Shown here: one piece after another, positions 25,980 to 36,450 of the stretch
Position numbering within the stretch: the stretch's first letter is position 1
Layout of the letters: every line of letters begins with the position of its first letter
Source of the DNA: Acanthacorydalis orientalis
Taxonomy: Eukaryota > Arthropoda > Insecta > Megaloptera > Corydalidae
Length of the DNA: 64,000 nucleotides
Direction: 5' to 3'
NCBI GenBank assembly: GCA_034766995.1
Contig: CM068314.1
Span: forward strand, 23,148,284 to 23,212,283
Made by a program: the position numbers and the translations under genes
Notes under the pieces: generated by a model
Databases searched by the model: none
What the model was told of the DNA's origin: nothing
What the model saw: the letters and a program-made list of their open reading frames with translations, nothing else

Positions 25980-26110
25980 GGCTGTAGTGGCTAGCGGATA
26001 CGACATCCGTAAGCCTATACATCTTTTCATGTTTAAATTAGTATTAATTAAATGTTATTGTGTTAAAGAGAAGTAATAAATGGGGAAGGACGTGAACTCC
26101 GACATGTGAT
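25980..26110 (+). repeat. Possible tRNA-related SINE fragment
   Basis: GTAGTGGCTAGCGGATACGA at about 25985-26005 resembles the start of tRNA-derived SINEs, where TGGCNNAGNGG is the A box. A weak B-box-like stretch (GTGAACTCCGAC) lies about 90 bp further on, which is farther than in an intact tRNA promoter. No poly-A tail or target duplication is evident. This is a resemblance only. Confidence 0.3.
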
Positions 26111-26372
26111 TTCAACTAAATGAAAATATATTGTTTTACTTTACTTTATTGTTTACTTTTTTCATTTAAGATTTTTTTTATAAGAATGTATATATATTTC
26201 AAACATAACTCTGTTTCTTATATCATATTTTTTATTTTCAAATTATTTACATTATCTCTCTCTGTCTTTCTATATATAATAAATATCTATTTCAGTAAAT
26301 AAATACCAAAGTAATTTTTTTAAATAGTTCTTTTTTGGCTGAAAATATGATAATACTGAAAAATACCATCTA

Positions 26373-26713
26373 TTGGATTGGTAGAAAAATAATTGTGATA
26401 TATGCACCCATTTGTTAAGCTTTTTTGATGTTCTTAGTTGTTTTAAATGGTCCATAATTGTTTGATGACTAACGCATAACTTTTGTGCAAGCTCTCGAAT
26501 TGTTGTGCTTGATTCTGATCCAATTAATGCTTCCAGTTGATCGTTATTAACTGAAAAAGTACGACCTTCTTCATCATCAAGGCTCTCGTCCCCAGCACGA
26601 AAATTTTGGAACCACCATTGAACCGTATGTTCATTATCAGTACCTACACAAAAAGCATCGTTTCGTTGACGAGCAGTTTCTACTGCTTTATCAACCGTTT
26701 TGAACTCATACAA
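26373..26713 (-). pseudogene. Mariner family 2 transposase, DNA-binding half only
   Basis: The open frame carries a mariner N-terminus with both helix-turn-helix segments. It reads ...TVQWWFQNFRAGDESLDDEE..., then DNDQ-like NNDQLEALI, TTIRELAQKLCVSHQTIMDHL and KKLNKWVHI, after which the intact protein would continue into the catalytic domain. Here it enters the terminal repeat and then flanking DNA, with the first stop at 26270, giving about 147 codons. The frame has no ATG at its start. The ancestral ATG, seen about 50 bp upstream as ATGGAAAAGAAGC, is out of frame because of a small indel. The frame is therefore open but probably not translated as it stands. Confidence 0.85.
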
Positions 26714-26926
26714 ACATTTACTTTATTTTTTGCTTCTTTTCCATATTTAATTCAATATCTCAATTTGAAGCAAAATTAACAATAAAATCAGTCGATGTTA
26801 CTAAAATACAGACTGAAAAATGCACTTTAAAATGATATTAACATGAACATGATGAAATTACATTTTCATTAAAAAAAGGTTAGAATTCACAAAACAAAAA
26901 CCGCAATTATTTTCCTACCAATCTAA
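26373..26926 (-). mobile_element. Mariner family 2, internally deleted element with TA duplication
   Basis: Both terminal inverted repeats are present. On the minus strand the 5' end at 26926 reads TTAGATTGGTAGGAAAATAA, and the opposite end at 26373 reads TTGGATTGGTAGAAAAATAA inward. Both are flanked by TA (26371-26372 and 26927-26928), the target duplication typical of mariners. The element is 554 bp against about 1.3 kb for a complete one. Everything after the DNA-binding domain has been removed, so the coding region runs straight into the right terminal repeat. It is a non-autonomous, MITE-like derivative. Confidence 0.92.
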
Positions 26927-28273
26927 TAATAATATAATTACAGTTTCTGGTACTGTGGATAAATTCACTTTTGCAAATTAATATTTAGTTTCATCGCGAA
27001 AATTTTCTTTCTAATTAAAATATTCAATAATTAATTATTATAAATTTTGAGAGACTTGAGCGGATTTAAATTGTAAGGTAATGATCTTCAGAGCACTAAG
27101 TACAGAACATCCATTATGTAAGAGATAAGCTGCTGAAAAAAGCCACAATTACAATGGCAATTTACGATTATTGAATAATTTGATCAAAAAAATTAGTGTA
27201 TAGAGAGTGAAAATTCGTTTGTGAACGTATTTTAATGCACTATAAAATGTAACGTTCATTCATAAATCTGAAAATGATTTTGCTATTTATTAACTGTACA
27301 TTACATTTTTTAAATTTTTGTTTGTGGATTCTTGTTACTAATACATGAAGTTAATATTAGAATGGATAATTATACAAATTAGACATGATGGATTAAAATG
27401 TTATGTGAATCACTTAAATTAAAAAGAAATTCAATAAAATATATTTCAGTTATGCGAAATTTTATTTTATTTTTAAATTTGATAAATGCGACCTATGAAT
27501 ACTTTTGTGTATCTAATAACTTTTTTAATGATATGAGTGTATATGAAAATCAAAATCTTAATTAAGTTTGAAAATAAAATAACTAGCTTTAATGTTTTTC
27601 GTTTGAAAATAATTGTAAAATTCGAAAAATATGTGTAGTATTTTTGTGACATAAAATCATTTGAAAATCACTTTATTATACAAACTAGTGTAACTAAATC
27701 ATTCGTACTATTTCTTCAATTTACCTTTAAATAACGTTATTTATTTATAAAGTGTCTGCACTGATTTACTCGTATAATTAACTGATTGAAGTCTTAACGG
27801 AATAAGTTCGTGCACACAAACATTAAGCGAGTGATGTGACTAAAAACATCTCAATGTTGTGTTTATTTTCATGTTTCCCCAGAGCACGCTACTCTGATCA
27901 CGTGAAGAGGTACGAATAAGGGATGGGAAAGAAAACGATAACATTTTACAGATGCAGTTGATAAATGATCGTCCTAACGTTTTTACAATAAAATGCAGCT
28001 GGTTATTGATTTCTTTTCAGTGGGAATCTTTTGACGATCTATCAGTAGGAGTTAACGCCCTTTTGCAATAAGACATCATATATTACATGCTTACATGTTT
28101 GATACTATAAGATTTTTTTTATAAATCGACCGTATGCTTTGTTTATTTGAATGTGTTCAAAATATTTGGTTAGATTCTTTATACTATATCTTTATTTCAA
28201 TTTTTATTTGAAGTTATCACATATTCCATATTTGAAAATTGCAATAAAAACTGGAGCAATTGTTCACACACAC

Positions 28274-28337
<64 letters not shown>

Positions 28338-29380
28338 AAGAAAATTATATTTCATCTATGAAATTTCTATGTTATTCAGATTAGGTAGTACAAGAGAAAT
28401 GACGCGAGAAATCAAGTGGAAAAGATGAGATGGAAAAATTTCAACTTTATTTTGAATATTTAAGTATCCAATAAGGGATTAAGTTAATCAAAGACAAACT
28501 TCCGGTTTAGAGAAAATAAATGATTATACGCTAAAAATTAAATTATAAAATTAGAAATAGCACGTTTCTAAATTTCATAGAAATATGTTTGCCTACAATG
28601 ATGCTAATTTCCATATTTAAACCACTGATTTTCTCAAAGAAAATAATGGGTAAGTATAAAATAGCTTTAGTAAGAGATTACGGACGAAAATCAATAACTA
28701 TTAAAATTTTGCTCACTATTGGAACTCCTTCCATAGAATTTATTGTCCTAAGCAAAAAGTGGTGTAAATATCAGTGAATAAAAGTTGATTTTTTATTTAT
28801 TCATTGTATACCCATAAAAATTTCTAATTTATTAAATGATTTGAAAAAATTAAAATCAACTAATAGTTCTCTTTACGAAATATTAATTATTTTATAATGA
28901 TTATTAAGGATTTAATAATGAATATTTATTAAGATTTCAGATATTTGAATATTTTTGATTTGAAAATATATTTACCAGCGTTTTAATAAACAATCTACTC
29001 GATTACAACTATTTTTTAAGAAAAAATGCCAATTTCTATGAAAAATTCTGCCGGAACTATTAATAAAAACTCTATTTAAATATATTATTATATCTGTATA
29101 CTTTCCAGTCTGGAATTATTCCGTTTTCATTTGTATTGAACAAAATATGTATCTGAAAAGTTTCGTGACAATTTAAATGTTAAGGGAAATAGATTACATT
29201 TTTTTCTTAAAAATACATCTTTTCTCTGAAGAACATTTATTATTATATTGTGCAAAGATGAAAAAACTATTAAAAATATATATTCGAATATTTAGTTTCA
29301 ATTTACAAATAAATTGGAATTAAAATTTATGTCTAGTAGGGCGTGTACACATTTGAAGTATGATGTAAGTGCCTTATGTT
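26927..29380. other. AT-rich DNA, no supportable gene
   Basis: Mostly AT-rich with stops in all frames. A slightly richer patch at about 27790-28075 has two pyrimidine-plus-AG sites resembling splice acceptors (TTTCCCCAG and TTTCTTTTCAG-like), but the open stretches after them are too short to support exons. Confidence 0.55.
28281..28334. repeat. (TA)n microsatellite
   Basis: About 54 bp of TA, preceded by a short CACA run. Confidence 0.95.
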
Positions 29381-29381
29381 T

Positions 29382-29759
29382 CTAACGCGGAGCAGAACTT
29401 CTATATTCTAACGTCTTTTTGTATTTCGAGAATTCTCGTTCAAGTTCACAATAAAGCGAGTTTCTAATGTATATGTAAATATTCAAAATAGGAAGTTGTA
29501 AATATATAATGCGTAACCCTATACGTTTTCTGTGCACGAACGCATGATATACGGATGAGCGAACATCAAACAACGTATAAGTGCGAGGCGGAGTGAACAC
29601 ATCGGACAAACGTAAGAGAATGTGATCGACGTTGAAGATTGTTATTTTCGACATTATAAATGCTCGGAAATCAGTTTGAGCAAGTCGAGCTGGTGCTAAT
29701 TCAAATATAATTCGGCATAAGAACCCGAAATCCTCTTGGATGGCGCGTATGAAAGCCAT
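29382..29759 (-). CDS. Doubtful open frame upstream of candidate exon
   Basis: An ATG-started open frame of 125 codons beginning MAFIRAIQEDFGFL. It is long for such AT-rich DNA, but it lies in a locally GC-richer stretch where stop codons are rarer. I recognise no domain, signal peptide or relative, and it runs divergently from the candidate exon at 29858. It could be a small divergent gene or first exon, but it is more likely a chance frame across a promoter region. Confidence 0.2.
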   Translation of the reverse strand: MAFIRAIQEDFGFLCRIIFELAPARLAQTDFRAFIMSKITIFNVDHILLRLSDVFTPPRTYTLFDVRSSVYHAFVHRKRIGLRIIYLQLPILNIYIYIRNSLYCELEREFSKYKKTLEYRSSAPR

Positions 29760-29857
29760 ACATCATTTTGATAAATAACATAGTCGTCAGTATCTGTCGT
29801 GTCTGTCAGGTCGGCCGGGATGTCGTCGTCGTTTTCATTTCTGCGCGACGCTTCTAG
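29560..29857 (+). promoter_or_regulatory. CpG-containing stretch, possible promoter and 5' UTR
   Basis: This interval has many CpG dinucleotides and lacks the AT runs seen elsewhere. It ends just before an ATG that opens a plausible short exon. Repeated GTCGTC motifs occur near 29823, and no TATA box is evident. Such GC-richer islands in AT-rich insect DNA often mark promoters and first exons. That role is inferred from composition and position only. Confidence 0.35.
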
Positions 29858-29927
29858 ATGGCAGACAGTGTCTTGGATGATTTAAAGAAAAGTGCTGGAA
29901 AATTTGGTCGGATGGTGAATATGCAGG
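29858..29927 (+). CDS. Candidate first coding exon of an unrecognised gene
   Basis: The ATG at 29858 opens 23 codons starting MADSVLDDLKKSAGKFG and leading to a potential splice donor, CAGG|GTAAAT, at 29927/29928 (phase 1). Unspliced, the frame ends two codons later. The peptide is hydrophilic with a Lys/Asp-rich start, like many cytosolic protein N-termini, and follows a CpG-rich stretch that could be its 5' UTR. I do not recognise the protein. No second exon is identifiable downstream, so an intron would have to extend across the mariner and AT-rich DNA. An upstream-ORF or chance explanation remains possible. Confidence 0.35.
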
Positions 29928-30400
29928 GTAAATAGTGGAATATAGCTCGGTCGAGTTTTTATCGGTCAACGGTTTTTGATTGTTGTCTGAACTCGGCGAA
30001 TGTAATGCGATGCCCTTGCACTAGAATATACTCGTATATTTTATCTGCGTGTGTATCTCTGACAGTTTTGATTTATGCTCGCTTACATTCAACACGGAAG
30101 AACTGAGCTCTGTTTCAATTTATTATTATTTTTTTTCATGTTTACGTAAACGAAAATAATAGAAATAAAATAAATTCCCTCATCGTTTCGTACTACGATT
30201 CTTTTCATTTTAGATGTTTGTTGAAACATTTAAAAAACATTTCTAAACAATTCTTTGTTCGTATCATTCATGCTGTGAGGAAGAACGGCTTTTTGATATT
30301 TGATGAGTTTTTTTTTTGATATGCAAAAGACGAGTATTCTTTAGTATGAAGTAAAAGTTATTATTATTACAAAGTGAAGTCATATGATACAAATTTAATT

Positions 30401-30404
<4 letters not shown>

Positions 30405-30435
<31 letters not shown>
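30405..30435. repeat. (TA)n microsatellite at mariner junction
   Basis: About 31 bp of TA ending three bases before the left end of the mariner at 30438. Confidence 0.95.
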
Positions 30436-30437
<2 letters not shown>

Positions 30438-30438
<1 letters not shown>

Positions 30439-31090
30439 GAGGTTGTATTGAAAGCCGTTGTTCACGTGTAAATGGCTTTATGTGCGTATCCTGTGGGCAG
30501 TGACAGATATCGTTAAAGTCATTTTGAAGTATGGACATTTCCCACTAAAATTCAGTCATCAGACGCCATCCTTTGTTTACACAAAATGCTTTTCTATAAC
30601 CGAATTAAAATGGAACGCGATAAGTTGTTTTTCCGATTGGAACAATTGGAGCGTTTGAATGAGAATTTGATTCAAAATAACCATCAGTTGCATAAAATCG
30701 CCGAAAAGTAATTATTATCCATGAAAAAACTTGAACCCATGTTACTATAGCCGTGAAACAAACACTAATCGAGTTCCATTGGGAGGTTCTCCCTCACCCA
30801 GCGTATTTTCTGAACCTAACCTACGCGATTACCATTTGTTCCGATCGATGCAATACGGTTTGGAAGATACACATTTCCATAACTACGGAGAAGTCGAAAA
30901 TTGAGTTGCTGAATGGATTAGCTCAAAAGACAGACCAATTTTTCGTCACTGAATTCGACTTCTGCCAGAAAAGTGGCAAGAAGTAATAGCTTCCGAGGGC
31001 AAATACTTTGATTATTGTATTCACACATTTTGTTATTGAAATAAATGCTCAAAAAACACACAGAAAACAACAGTTTTCAATGCAACCTTT
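30438..31090 (+). mobile_element. Mariner family 4, internally deleted copy
   Basis: Terminal inverted repeats are present. The left end reads GGTTGTATTGAAAGCCGTTG from 30441, and the right end, reverse-complemented, reads GGTTGCATTGAAAACTGTTG. TA dinucleotides flank both sides (30436-30437 and 31091-31092). The element is 653 bp, about half of a full mariner. The coding part that remains is the C-terminal half of the transposase. Confidence 0.88.
30610..31039 (+). pseudogene. Mariner family 4 transposase, C-terminal half
   Basis: After MERDKLFFRLEQLERLNENL (from 30610) the sequence resumes as KQTLIEFHWEVLPHPAY, then an equivalent of the SPDLAPSDYHLF block (here LNLTYAITICSD in one frame, DYHLFRSMQYGLEDTHF in the next). 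That block carries the third catalytic residue region. The tail switches frame near 30960 to LPEKWQEVIASEGKYFD and ends at TGA 31037-31039. Frameshifts and stops, and the absence of the whole N-terminal DNA-binding domain, show it is dead. Confidence 0.85.
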
Positions 31091-31685
31091 TATTGTACGA
31101 AGTTATATTAATAATAATATTTATATAACTTTGTAAATTTGTGCAAAAAATTTTTATATGTCTGTATATATTCATTTTCTATAATTATTAAAAATGTTAT
31201 TATTTTTAATTAGTATTGTTTTTACATTACTACAATTCATTATCAAGAAACAAAACTGCGAAAATAATTATAGTTGCTCTCAGCAGACCGTAATTCGTAC
31301 GAAATATTTAATTACAGCATAAATGATATCATGCAGAGAAGGGTTTCCAATAATACATGAACTTATATCCATCTACGTCTTGTAATTTCGCAAGTGCATG
31401 TGGAGCTATACGATTTTGTTTAATGCACGAGTATGTTCTTGAAGCAGGTGTGCTTGTTGTATATGTGTGTTATCTGTTTCCGTTTCCGGCGAGCGTGTAC
31501 GCAGTGGCAGCACGCCGAGGAAATATATTTTGCACGGATACTACGTGCAGATAGGATCTGTAAATCTTTGATGCTGAATTAGAAACAAATTGTATTAATA
31601 CAATATTGTCGTCAAAATTGAAGAATATGTTTTTGATAGGATTTCAAATAAATGAAAACTAGAAAAACAATGTTTCAATACATGA

Positions 31686-31737
<52 letters not shown>

Positions 31738-31943
31738 TAAATTACTCTTTCCAATCGAGATTACTTATAAATACGAATTATAAGTATAATTAAAATTCTA
31801 GTATTGTTTTAATTGAAGGATTAGCTTATTTTCGTCCATAAAATATTACTCTTTTTATAAAGAAAAGGTGTTGGTGAAAATATTTAGAAATATTTAGGTG
31901 AAAATATTTAGGATTGTTATGGCGTTTCAGAAACTATTTTTAA
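31091..31943. other. Spacer with a GC-richer islet and a microsatellite
   Basis: AT-rich except at about 31360-31560, where an ATG at 31357 opens 65 codons rich in Cys, Ala and Val (MNLYPSTSCNF...). The islet has several CpGs, but no homology, clear splice sites or promoter are visible, so no gene is called. (TA)n lies at 31690-31733. Confidence 0.5.
31690..31733. repeat. (TA)n microsatellite
   Basis: About 44 bp of TA. Confidence 0.95.
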
Positions 31944-32270
31944 CCCTTTCACACCTAGCGCCGGTTATATCCGGCATCCACAAAATGATTCACAGTTGTT
32001 AGCGATGGTTATATCCGGTATCCACAAAATGATTCACAGTAGCTAACGCAGGCTATATCCGGCATTATTCAACTCAACACTAACGCCACGCCACTTGAGT
32101 GGCACGCACTAAACACATTACTTCATTTTAAATAAGTCATGAACCCTTTTTATCAACCATAATTGGTATATGGGCGTAGGAGAGCTCCGTAAATGCGAGA
32201 TGCTTTTTACGCGTTCAATATGCACTAATGGCACGAAGACCTATTCATCGGTAGCATATTGATGAAAGGG
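31944..32270. mobile_element. piggyBac-type MITE with TTAA duplications
   Basis: The element is bounded by TTAA at 31940-31943 and 32271-32274. Its ends are inverted CCCTTTCA (left CCCTTTCACACC, right reverse-complemented CCCTTTCATCAA). TTAA duplications and CCCTTT ends are characteristic of piggyBac transposons. At 327 bp with no ORF, it is a non-autonomous derivative. It contains tandem 44-bp units near the left end and a GCCACTTGAGTGGC hairpin near 32090-32110. No piggyBac transposase gene is present in this window. Confidence 0.85.
31956..32080. repeat. Tandem 44-bp units within the piggyBac-type MITE
   Basis: Two nearly identical units (31956-31999 and 32000-32043) and a third shortened, diverged one (32044-32080) each contain TATATCCGG preceded by a TAGCG/TAACG motif. 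Subterminal repeats of this kind can be transposase binding sites; that role is inferred. Confidence 0.85.
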
Positions 32271-32295
32271 TTAATAGATACATTTTTAATTGTAT

Positions 32296-32342
32296 AATAT
32301 ATATATGAATACATGTATATTTATACATATATATATATATAC
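32296..32342. repeat. Degenerate (TA)n tract
   Basis: TA repeats interrupted by GAATACATG and similar variants. Confidence 0.85.
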
Positions 32343-32821
32343 TTAAATATTTAAAAGAAAAAAGATTATTGAATATTAAAGATTTTAATTTTCTGTATAA
32401 AAACAGTCTATAATATCGAATAGTTGAAAAAAATTAGAAAGATCTTTGAACTTTATAACTGAGGCTGAAATTAAAAAAATAACATTATAAACATTTTACA
32501 GAAATACATGTTGATAAAGTATATAAATTATATGAAACGAAAAAAAAAATAGAAAAACTACAATTTGGTTTAAATTACTTATGTGAATTTTAGAAACCTC
32601 GCGAAACTGTTTTGATTAATAATGTATTATAATATAGAAAAATTATAAAATCAAGACAATAAAGATAATTTTAAAATAGCATTTCATTTATGTAGCAAAT
32701 TTAATACAATTTGTAGTTATATTTTCTTTTAAATACTAACATTAAAATATTTGCAAATATCTTTGAGTTACAAAAGAAACAGAAATGTTTATCTTTTTTT
32801 CTCTCCCTCTCTGTCTCTCTT

Positions 32822-32879
32822 TATATATATATATATATACATATCATATATATATATATATATAAATATATATGTATAC
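32822..32879. repeat. (TA)n microsatellite, interrupted
   Basis: TA repeats with CATATCATA interruptions. Confidence 0.9.
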
Positions 32880-33203
32880 ACCCACCACATGTTGATAAAT
32901 ATGTACAGAAAGAACTGAAGTGGGATAAGTGGCAAGTTTTGACAATGTCAAAGTTTAGTATATAATAGCTTACATAGAATTTCAAATACATATTCTTCGA
33001 GATTGACATGCCTGAATGAGTCTGTTTTCTAGAGTAATTGCTTTTCTTTATACGCAGTACATCACTACGATCATTGATTTATTTCAAAATAAATAGAATT
33101 TATTTATACTAAAAGAGCGTTATTTGAAATTTTATATTTATAAAAGGAAAAAAAAACTCATTTCATAAATATTTCATAGTGAATAGAACAAAAAATATAT
33201 GTA

Positions 33204-33208
<5 letters not shown>

Positions 33209-33242
<34 letters not shown>
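33209..33242. repeat. (TA)n microsatellite
   Basis: About 34 bp of TA. Confidence 0.95.
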
Positions 33243-33243
<1 letters not shown>

Positions 33244-33589
33244 TAAAGTAAATCTTTATATATTTTCTTGAAAAATGAGTTTTTACTGACAACAACTTTT
33301 TATTTATATTTGATTTAAACACATCTCTATTTTCTCATATACTATTTGTTAGGATTATTATCTTACTTGTGCCAATGTTTTTCTTTATTAATTTTCATAT
33401 TTTATATTATATCCATTATTTAAGATATTATATCTGAAAGTAGTTCATTATAAACAGTTTATTTTGTAACTTTATATAACTCTATACATAAATAACGAAT
33501 TCTAAATAAAAATATATATTTCATGTAGAAAACATAAACAAAATATTATGATAAAGGGGAAAATAACATATTTTTACAAGTGGATATAA

Positions 33590-33623
<34 letters not shown>
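33590..33623. repeat. (CA)/(TA) compound microsatellite
   Basis: A short CA run followed by about 24 bp of TA. Confidence 0.95.
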
Positions 33624-33695
33624 TAGTAAAATATTTCTTTGTTACATAAAATAATTGATTTTAATCAATTAGAAAATTATTTATTAATGTAAATA

Positions 33696-33945
33696 TTAGG
33701 TTGATAGGAAAATAATTCCGATTTTTGTTTTTTGAATTTAACCTTATTTTTTTTCAATGGGTGTCATTTCATTGTCTTGATTCTGAACCACACATAAGAA
33801 TTCGAGAGCTAGCACAAAAGTTAGATGTTAGTCTTTTAACAATTCTGGGCCACTTAAAACCCCTAACATTAAAAAATTTATATGAATTTGAAGATCATGA
33901 ACTGCAATATTTTTCTAACAACGAAATAAAAATATTGATTTGAAA
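33696..33945 (+). mobile_element. Mariner family 2, short 5'-end fragment
   Basis: After a TA at 33694-33695 the terminal repeat TTAGGTTGATAGGAAAATAA is intact. Within about 80 bp it is joined to the second helix-turn-helix of the transposase, readable as IRELAQKLDVSLLTILGHL (about 33800-33857), followed by an EDHEL motif matching the usual PHEL. The N-terminal coding portion has been deleted. No catalytic region or right terminal repeat can be seen, so the right limit is approximate. Confidence 0.8.
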
Positions 33946-34150
33946 ATAAAAGACAATGACTTTTTTACTGAATTAAAATGAAGTTAATTTCAATAAGGTG
34001 TGTAACTAAAAATATGAGTTGTATATGCGCATTTTGATGGTGATACCATCATACTCTAATAATAATTTGGTTTCCTAGAATAAACAAATATAATTGGTAA
34101 ACTATTCTATGATTTACTGTTAATTATTTGCAAAGTTCAGTTTTATTTAC

Positions 34151-34153
<3 letters not shown>

Positions 34154-34197
<44 letters not shown>
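34154..34197. repeat. (TA)n microsatellite
   Basis: About 44 bp of TA. Confidence 0.95.
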
Positions 34198-34200
<3 letters not shown>

Positions 34201-34898
34201 ACTATTATTTTATTCCTATTAACTACAAGTTCTAAGTATAATTAATTACATATTACGTTCCTTTTCATTTAATAAACGTATATTTTTAAAACCAATTGTC
34301 TTTTATATAAGTTTCAAAATTTTGTTTAGCACCTAAAACATTAATTAAAATAATTCAGTTAAATATAAATACTGATATTATTTATTGTATACTAGATTAT
34401 GTAAAAACCATATATATATGTATTTGGAAAATAATAATTTAACAATTTAATAATACTGAATTTACTTAATTAAATTATGTGTTATTTCAAGAATATCTTT
34501 TAAAGCTTATTGGTATCGTAGGAAATATATTTGTCAAAGCTGTCTAGCGATTGGTTTTGAAATGAAGATCTGTGTCGAATGTTACAAATTTAATATCGTC
34601 AGTGACAAAATTAAAAAGAATAAAACTTGTGAAAATATGAAAAATATGCTTTAAAAAATAAATCATATTTAGTAATAGAATTTATGATCGGTAATTGAAT
34701 AAAAAAATGTGTTATATACAATATGTTTGATTTGCGTATAATTATATTATTTTATATTTTATTTCTTTGTTGTAAATATTTAAAATTTCGTTAATTACGA
34801 TGTAATATACACATAAATTTTATTCACATTTGGTTAATTTGTATGTTTTTTCTTCTAATTTTTTTTTGTTTTTTCACTATCCCTATTCATATATTTGT

Positions 34899-34907
<9 letters not shown>

Positions 34908-34964
<57 letters not shown>

Positions 34965-34977
34965 ATGCGTGCGTGTG
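34908..34977. repeat. (TA)/(TG) compound microsatellite
   Basis: A TA run passes into TG repeats and a GTATGCGTGCGTGTG tail. Confidence 0.95.
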
Positions 34978-35569
34978 CTTTGATTAGAAAATAAAATTTA
35001 AATATAATTTCTGGTACGAATATAATTAAATTTATTTGTTTATTACTAGCGATATGTATCCCGGTGCTGTTTATAATTAATTATATTTAGTTACTTTCTA
35101 GTTCTGAAGTTGAAGTTAGTATCTTCATTTGAAAAAGCTGTAAAATGTAAAAATAAAATGTAATTCTATAAACATCAGTACTTCGATTGAATGTATTTTC
35201 TCGTTCTTTTATTGTTGTGGAAAGATAGAGTAAGAAACAATCTCTTAAGTAAAAAAAAGTAATAAAATACGTCCGAGGTACTTACCCTAAGGCTTTCGTA
35301 AATACATATGGCAAGTTTTAACTTTCAATGTCGTTTGTTTTTGGATTTACAGTATTAACACGTAAACAAACTTACTGACTTTTGTTTATATGTTAAGATC
35401 AAGATATCAAGGTGTCTGTAAAAAAATAGAGAAGTGGTAAACATAGTTTCTGGATATTCTGTATTACCCGAAAGTTCATATTGAGTTATTTTCTTGATAA
35501 GTCAAAGGGCGTAGAACTATAAAGGAAACAAAGAGGCAGATAATTGATACGTATATCTGATCAATGTTC

Positions 35570-35571
<2 letters not shown>

Positions 35572-35618
<47 letters not shown>

Positions 35619-35624
35619 CATATA
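35572..35624. repeat. (TA)n microsatellite at mariner junction
   Basis: TA repeats ending at the TA that borders mariner copy B; a TGTATATACATA variant lies at its right end. Confidence 0.95.
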
Positions 35625-36450
35625 TGAGGGTCGTTTGATAAGTATGGCAAGAAAGCAAGTTAAACACGGTTTTTTTGGAAAAAATCGATTTTATATCTCA
35701 ACATAATCTTTATTGAAGGCTATACACTTGGTTAAGCGAATTGAAAATTACTCATTGATGGCGGTAATGACATCTTCATTCGATGAGAATTTCTTGTCAC
35801 CGAGCCAAATTTTCAATTTTGGAAAGATGAAGAAGTCACACGGGATCAAGTCCGAAGCATAAGGTAGATGAAGAATCAATTTGAAGCTCAATTGGTGCAA
35901 TTTTGTCGTTGCGACGGTTAATTTGTGAGTCAGCGCTTTGTCCTGGTGAAAGAGCACTTTTTTATAGTCCAATCTCGGCCGTTTTTGTTTTATCTCTTTT
36001 CTTTCAAACGTTTCAATAATGTTGCACAACAGGCTTCTGTTATCGATTTTCCCTTCGTTAAGTAGTCGATAAGAATGATTTCTTGTGAATTCCAAAAAAC
36101 AGTGGCCATCACCTTCCAAGCCGACAAAACGGTCTTCGCTTTCTTCGGCGCAATTCTACTAGTCGTTATCCACTGCTTTGGCATCTGTTTCACCTCAGGT
36201 ATATAGTGATAGATCCATGTTTCATCCACGGTGACGAATCGAGACAAAAACACCAGCTAATTTTTTCCATTTTTGCAGCAACTGATCAATGCGCGCTTCA
36301 AACATCTGTAAAACGTGATCAACGCGTCGCTTCTCGCTGAAATTTCGCCTATGCTAGTTTGAAAATTGACACTTGATAACTGTGACGTACCCAAATAAAT
36401 GGTGGTTCCATATCATATAAATTTATCAAAGCTTATCAAACCGTCTCTCG
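35625..36450 (-). mobile_element. Mariner family 3, copy B (internally deleted)
   Basis: Terminal inverted repeats are clear: TGAGGGTCGTTTGATAAG at the left and, reverse-complemented, CGAGAGACGGTTTGATAAG at the right. TA flanks both ends (35623-35624 and 36451-36452). It is 826 bp long. It shares with copy A a deletion joining the start codon region to the catalytic domain and a short deletion near the C-terminus. It retains the central catalytic segment that copy A lacks. Confidence 0.92.
35691..36275 (-). pseudogene. Mariner family 3 transposase, catalytic domain (copy B)
   Basis: The best preserved catalytic domain of this family in the window. It reads SRFVTVDETWIYHYIPE with the first aspartate-glutamate, KVMATVFWNSQEIILIDYL, then after one frameshift (in 36000-36120) VLFHQDKALTHKL with the second aspartate, and SDLIPCDFFIFPKLKIWLGD with the third aspartate. 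That gives the D,D34D layout of mariners. The C-terminal tail is shortened by the deletion shared with copy A, and it ends near NKDYVEI and a stop at 35691-35693. Without the DNA-binding half it cannot work as a transposase. Confidence 0.88.

Larger units (their letters stand above)
22640..26372. other. AT-rich DNA with microsatellites and two GC-richer blocks
   Basis: No gene is recognised. The GC-richer blocks at 24600-24720 and 25775-26110 are described separately, as are the microsatellites. The rest is AT-rich and frequently interrupted by stops in all frames. Confidence 0.6.
32271..33695. other. AT-rich spacer, no gene seen
   Basis: Plain AT-rich DNA with four simple-repeat tracts listed separately and a short CT-rich run at about 32797-32820. 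Confidence 0.6.
33946..35624. other. AT-rich spacer with microsatellites
   Basis: No gene recognised. Three (TA)n tracts are listed separately; the last one borders the next mariner. Confidence 0.6.

Noticed and set aside
28008..28072. Possible splice acceptor (TTTCTTTTCAG) followed by 16 open codons and a stop
   Set aside because: Too short, no partner exon, and such acceptor-like sites are frequent in T-rich DNA.
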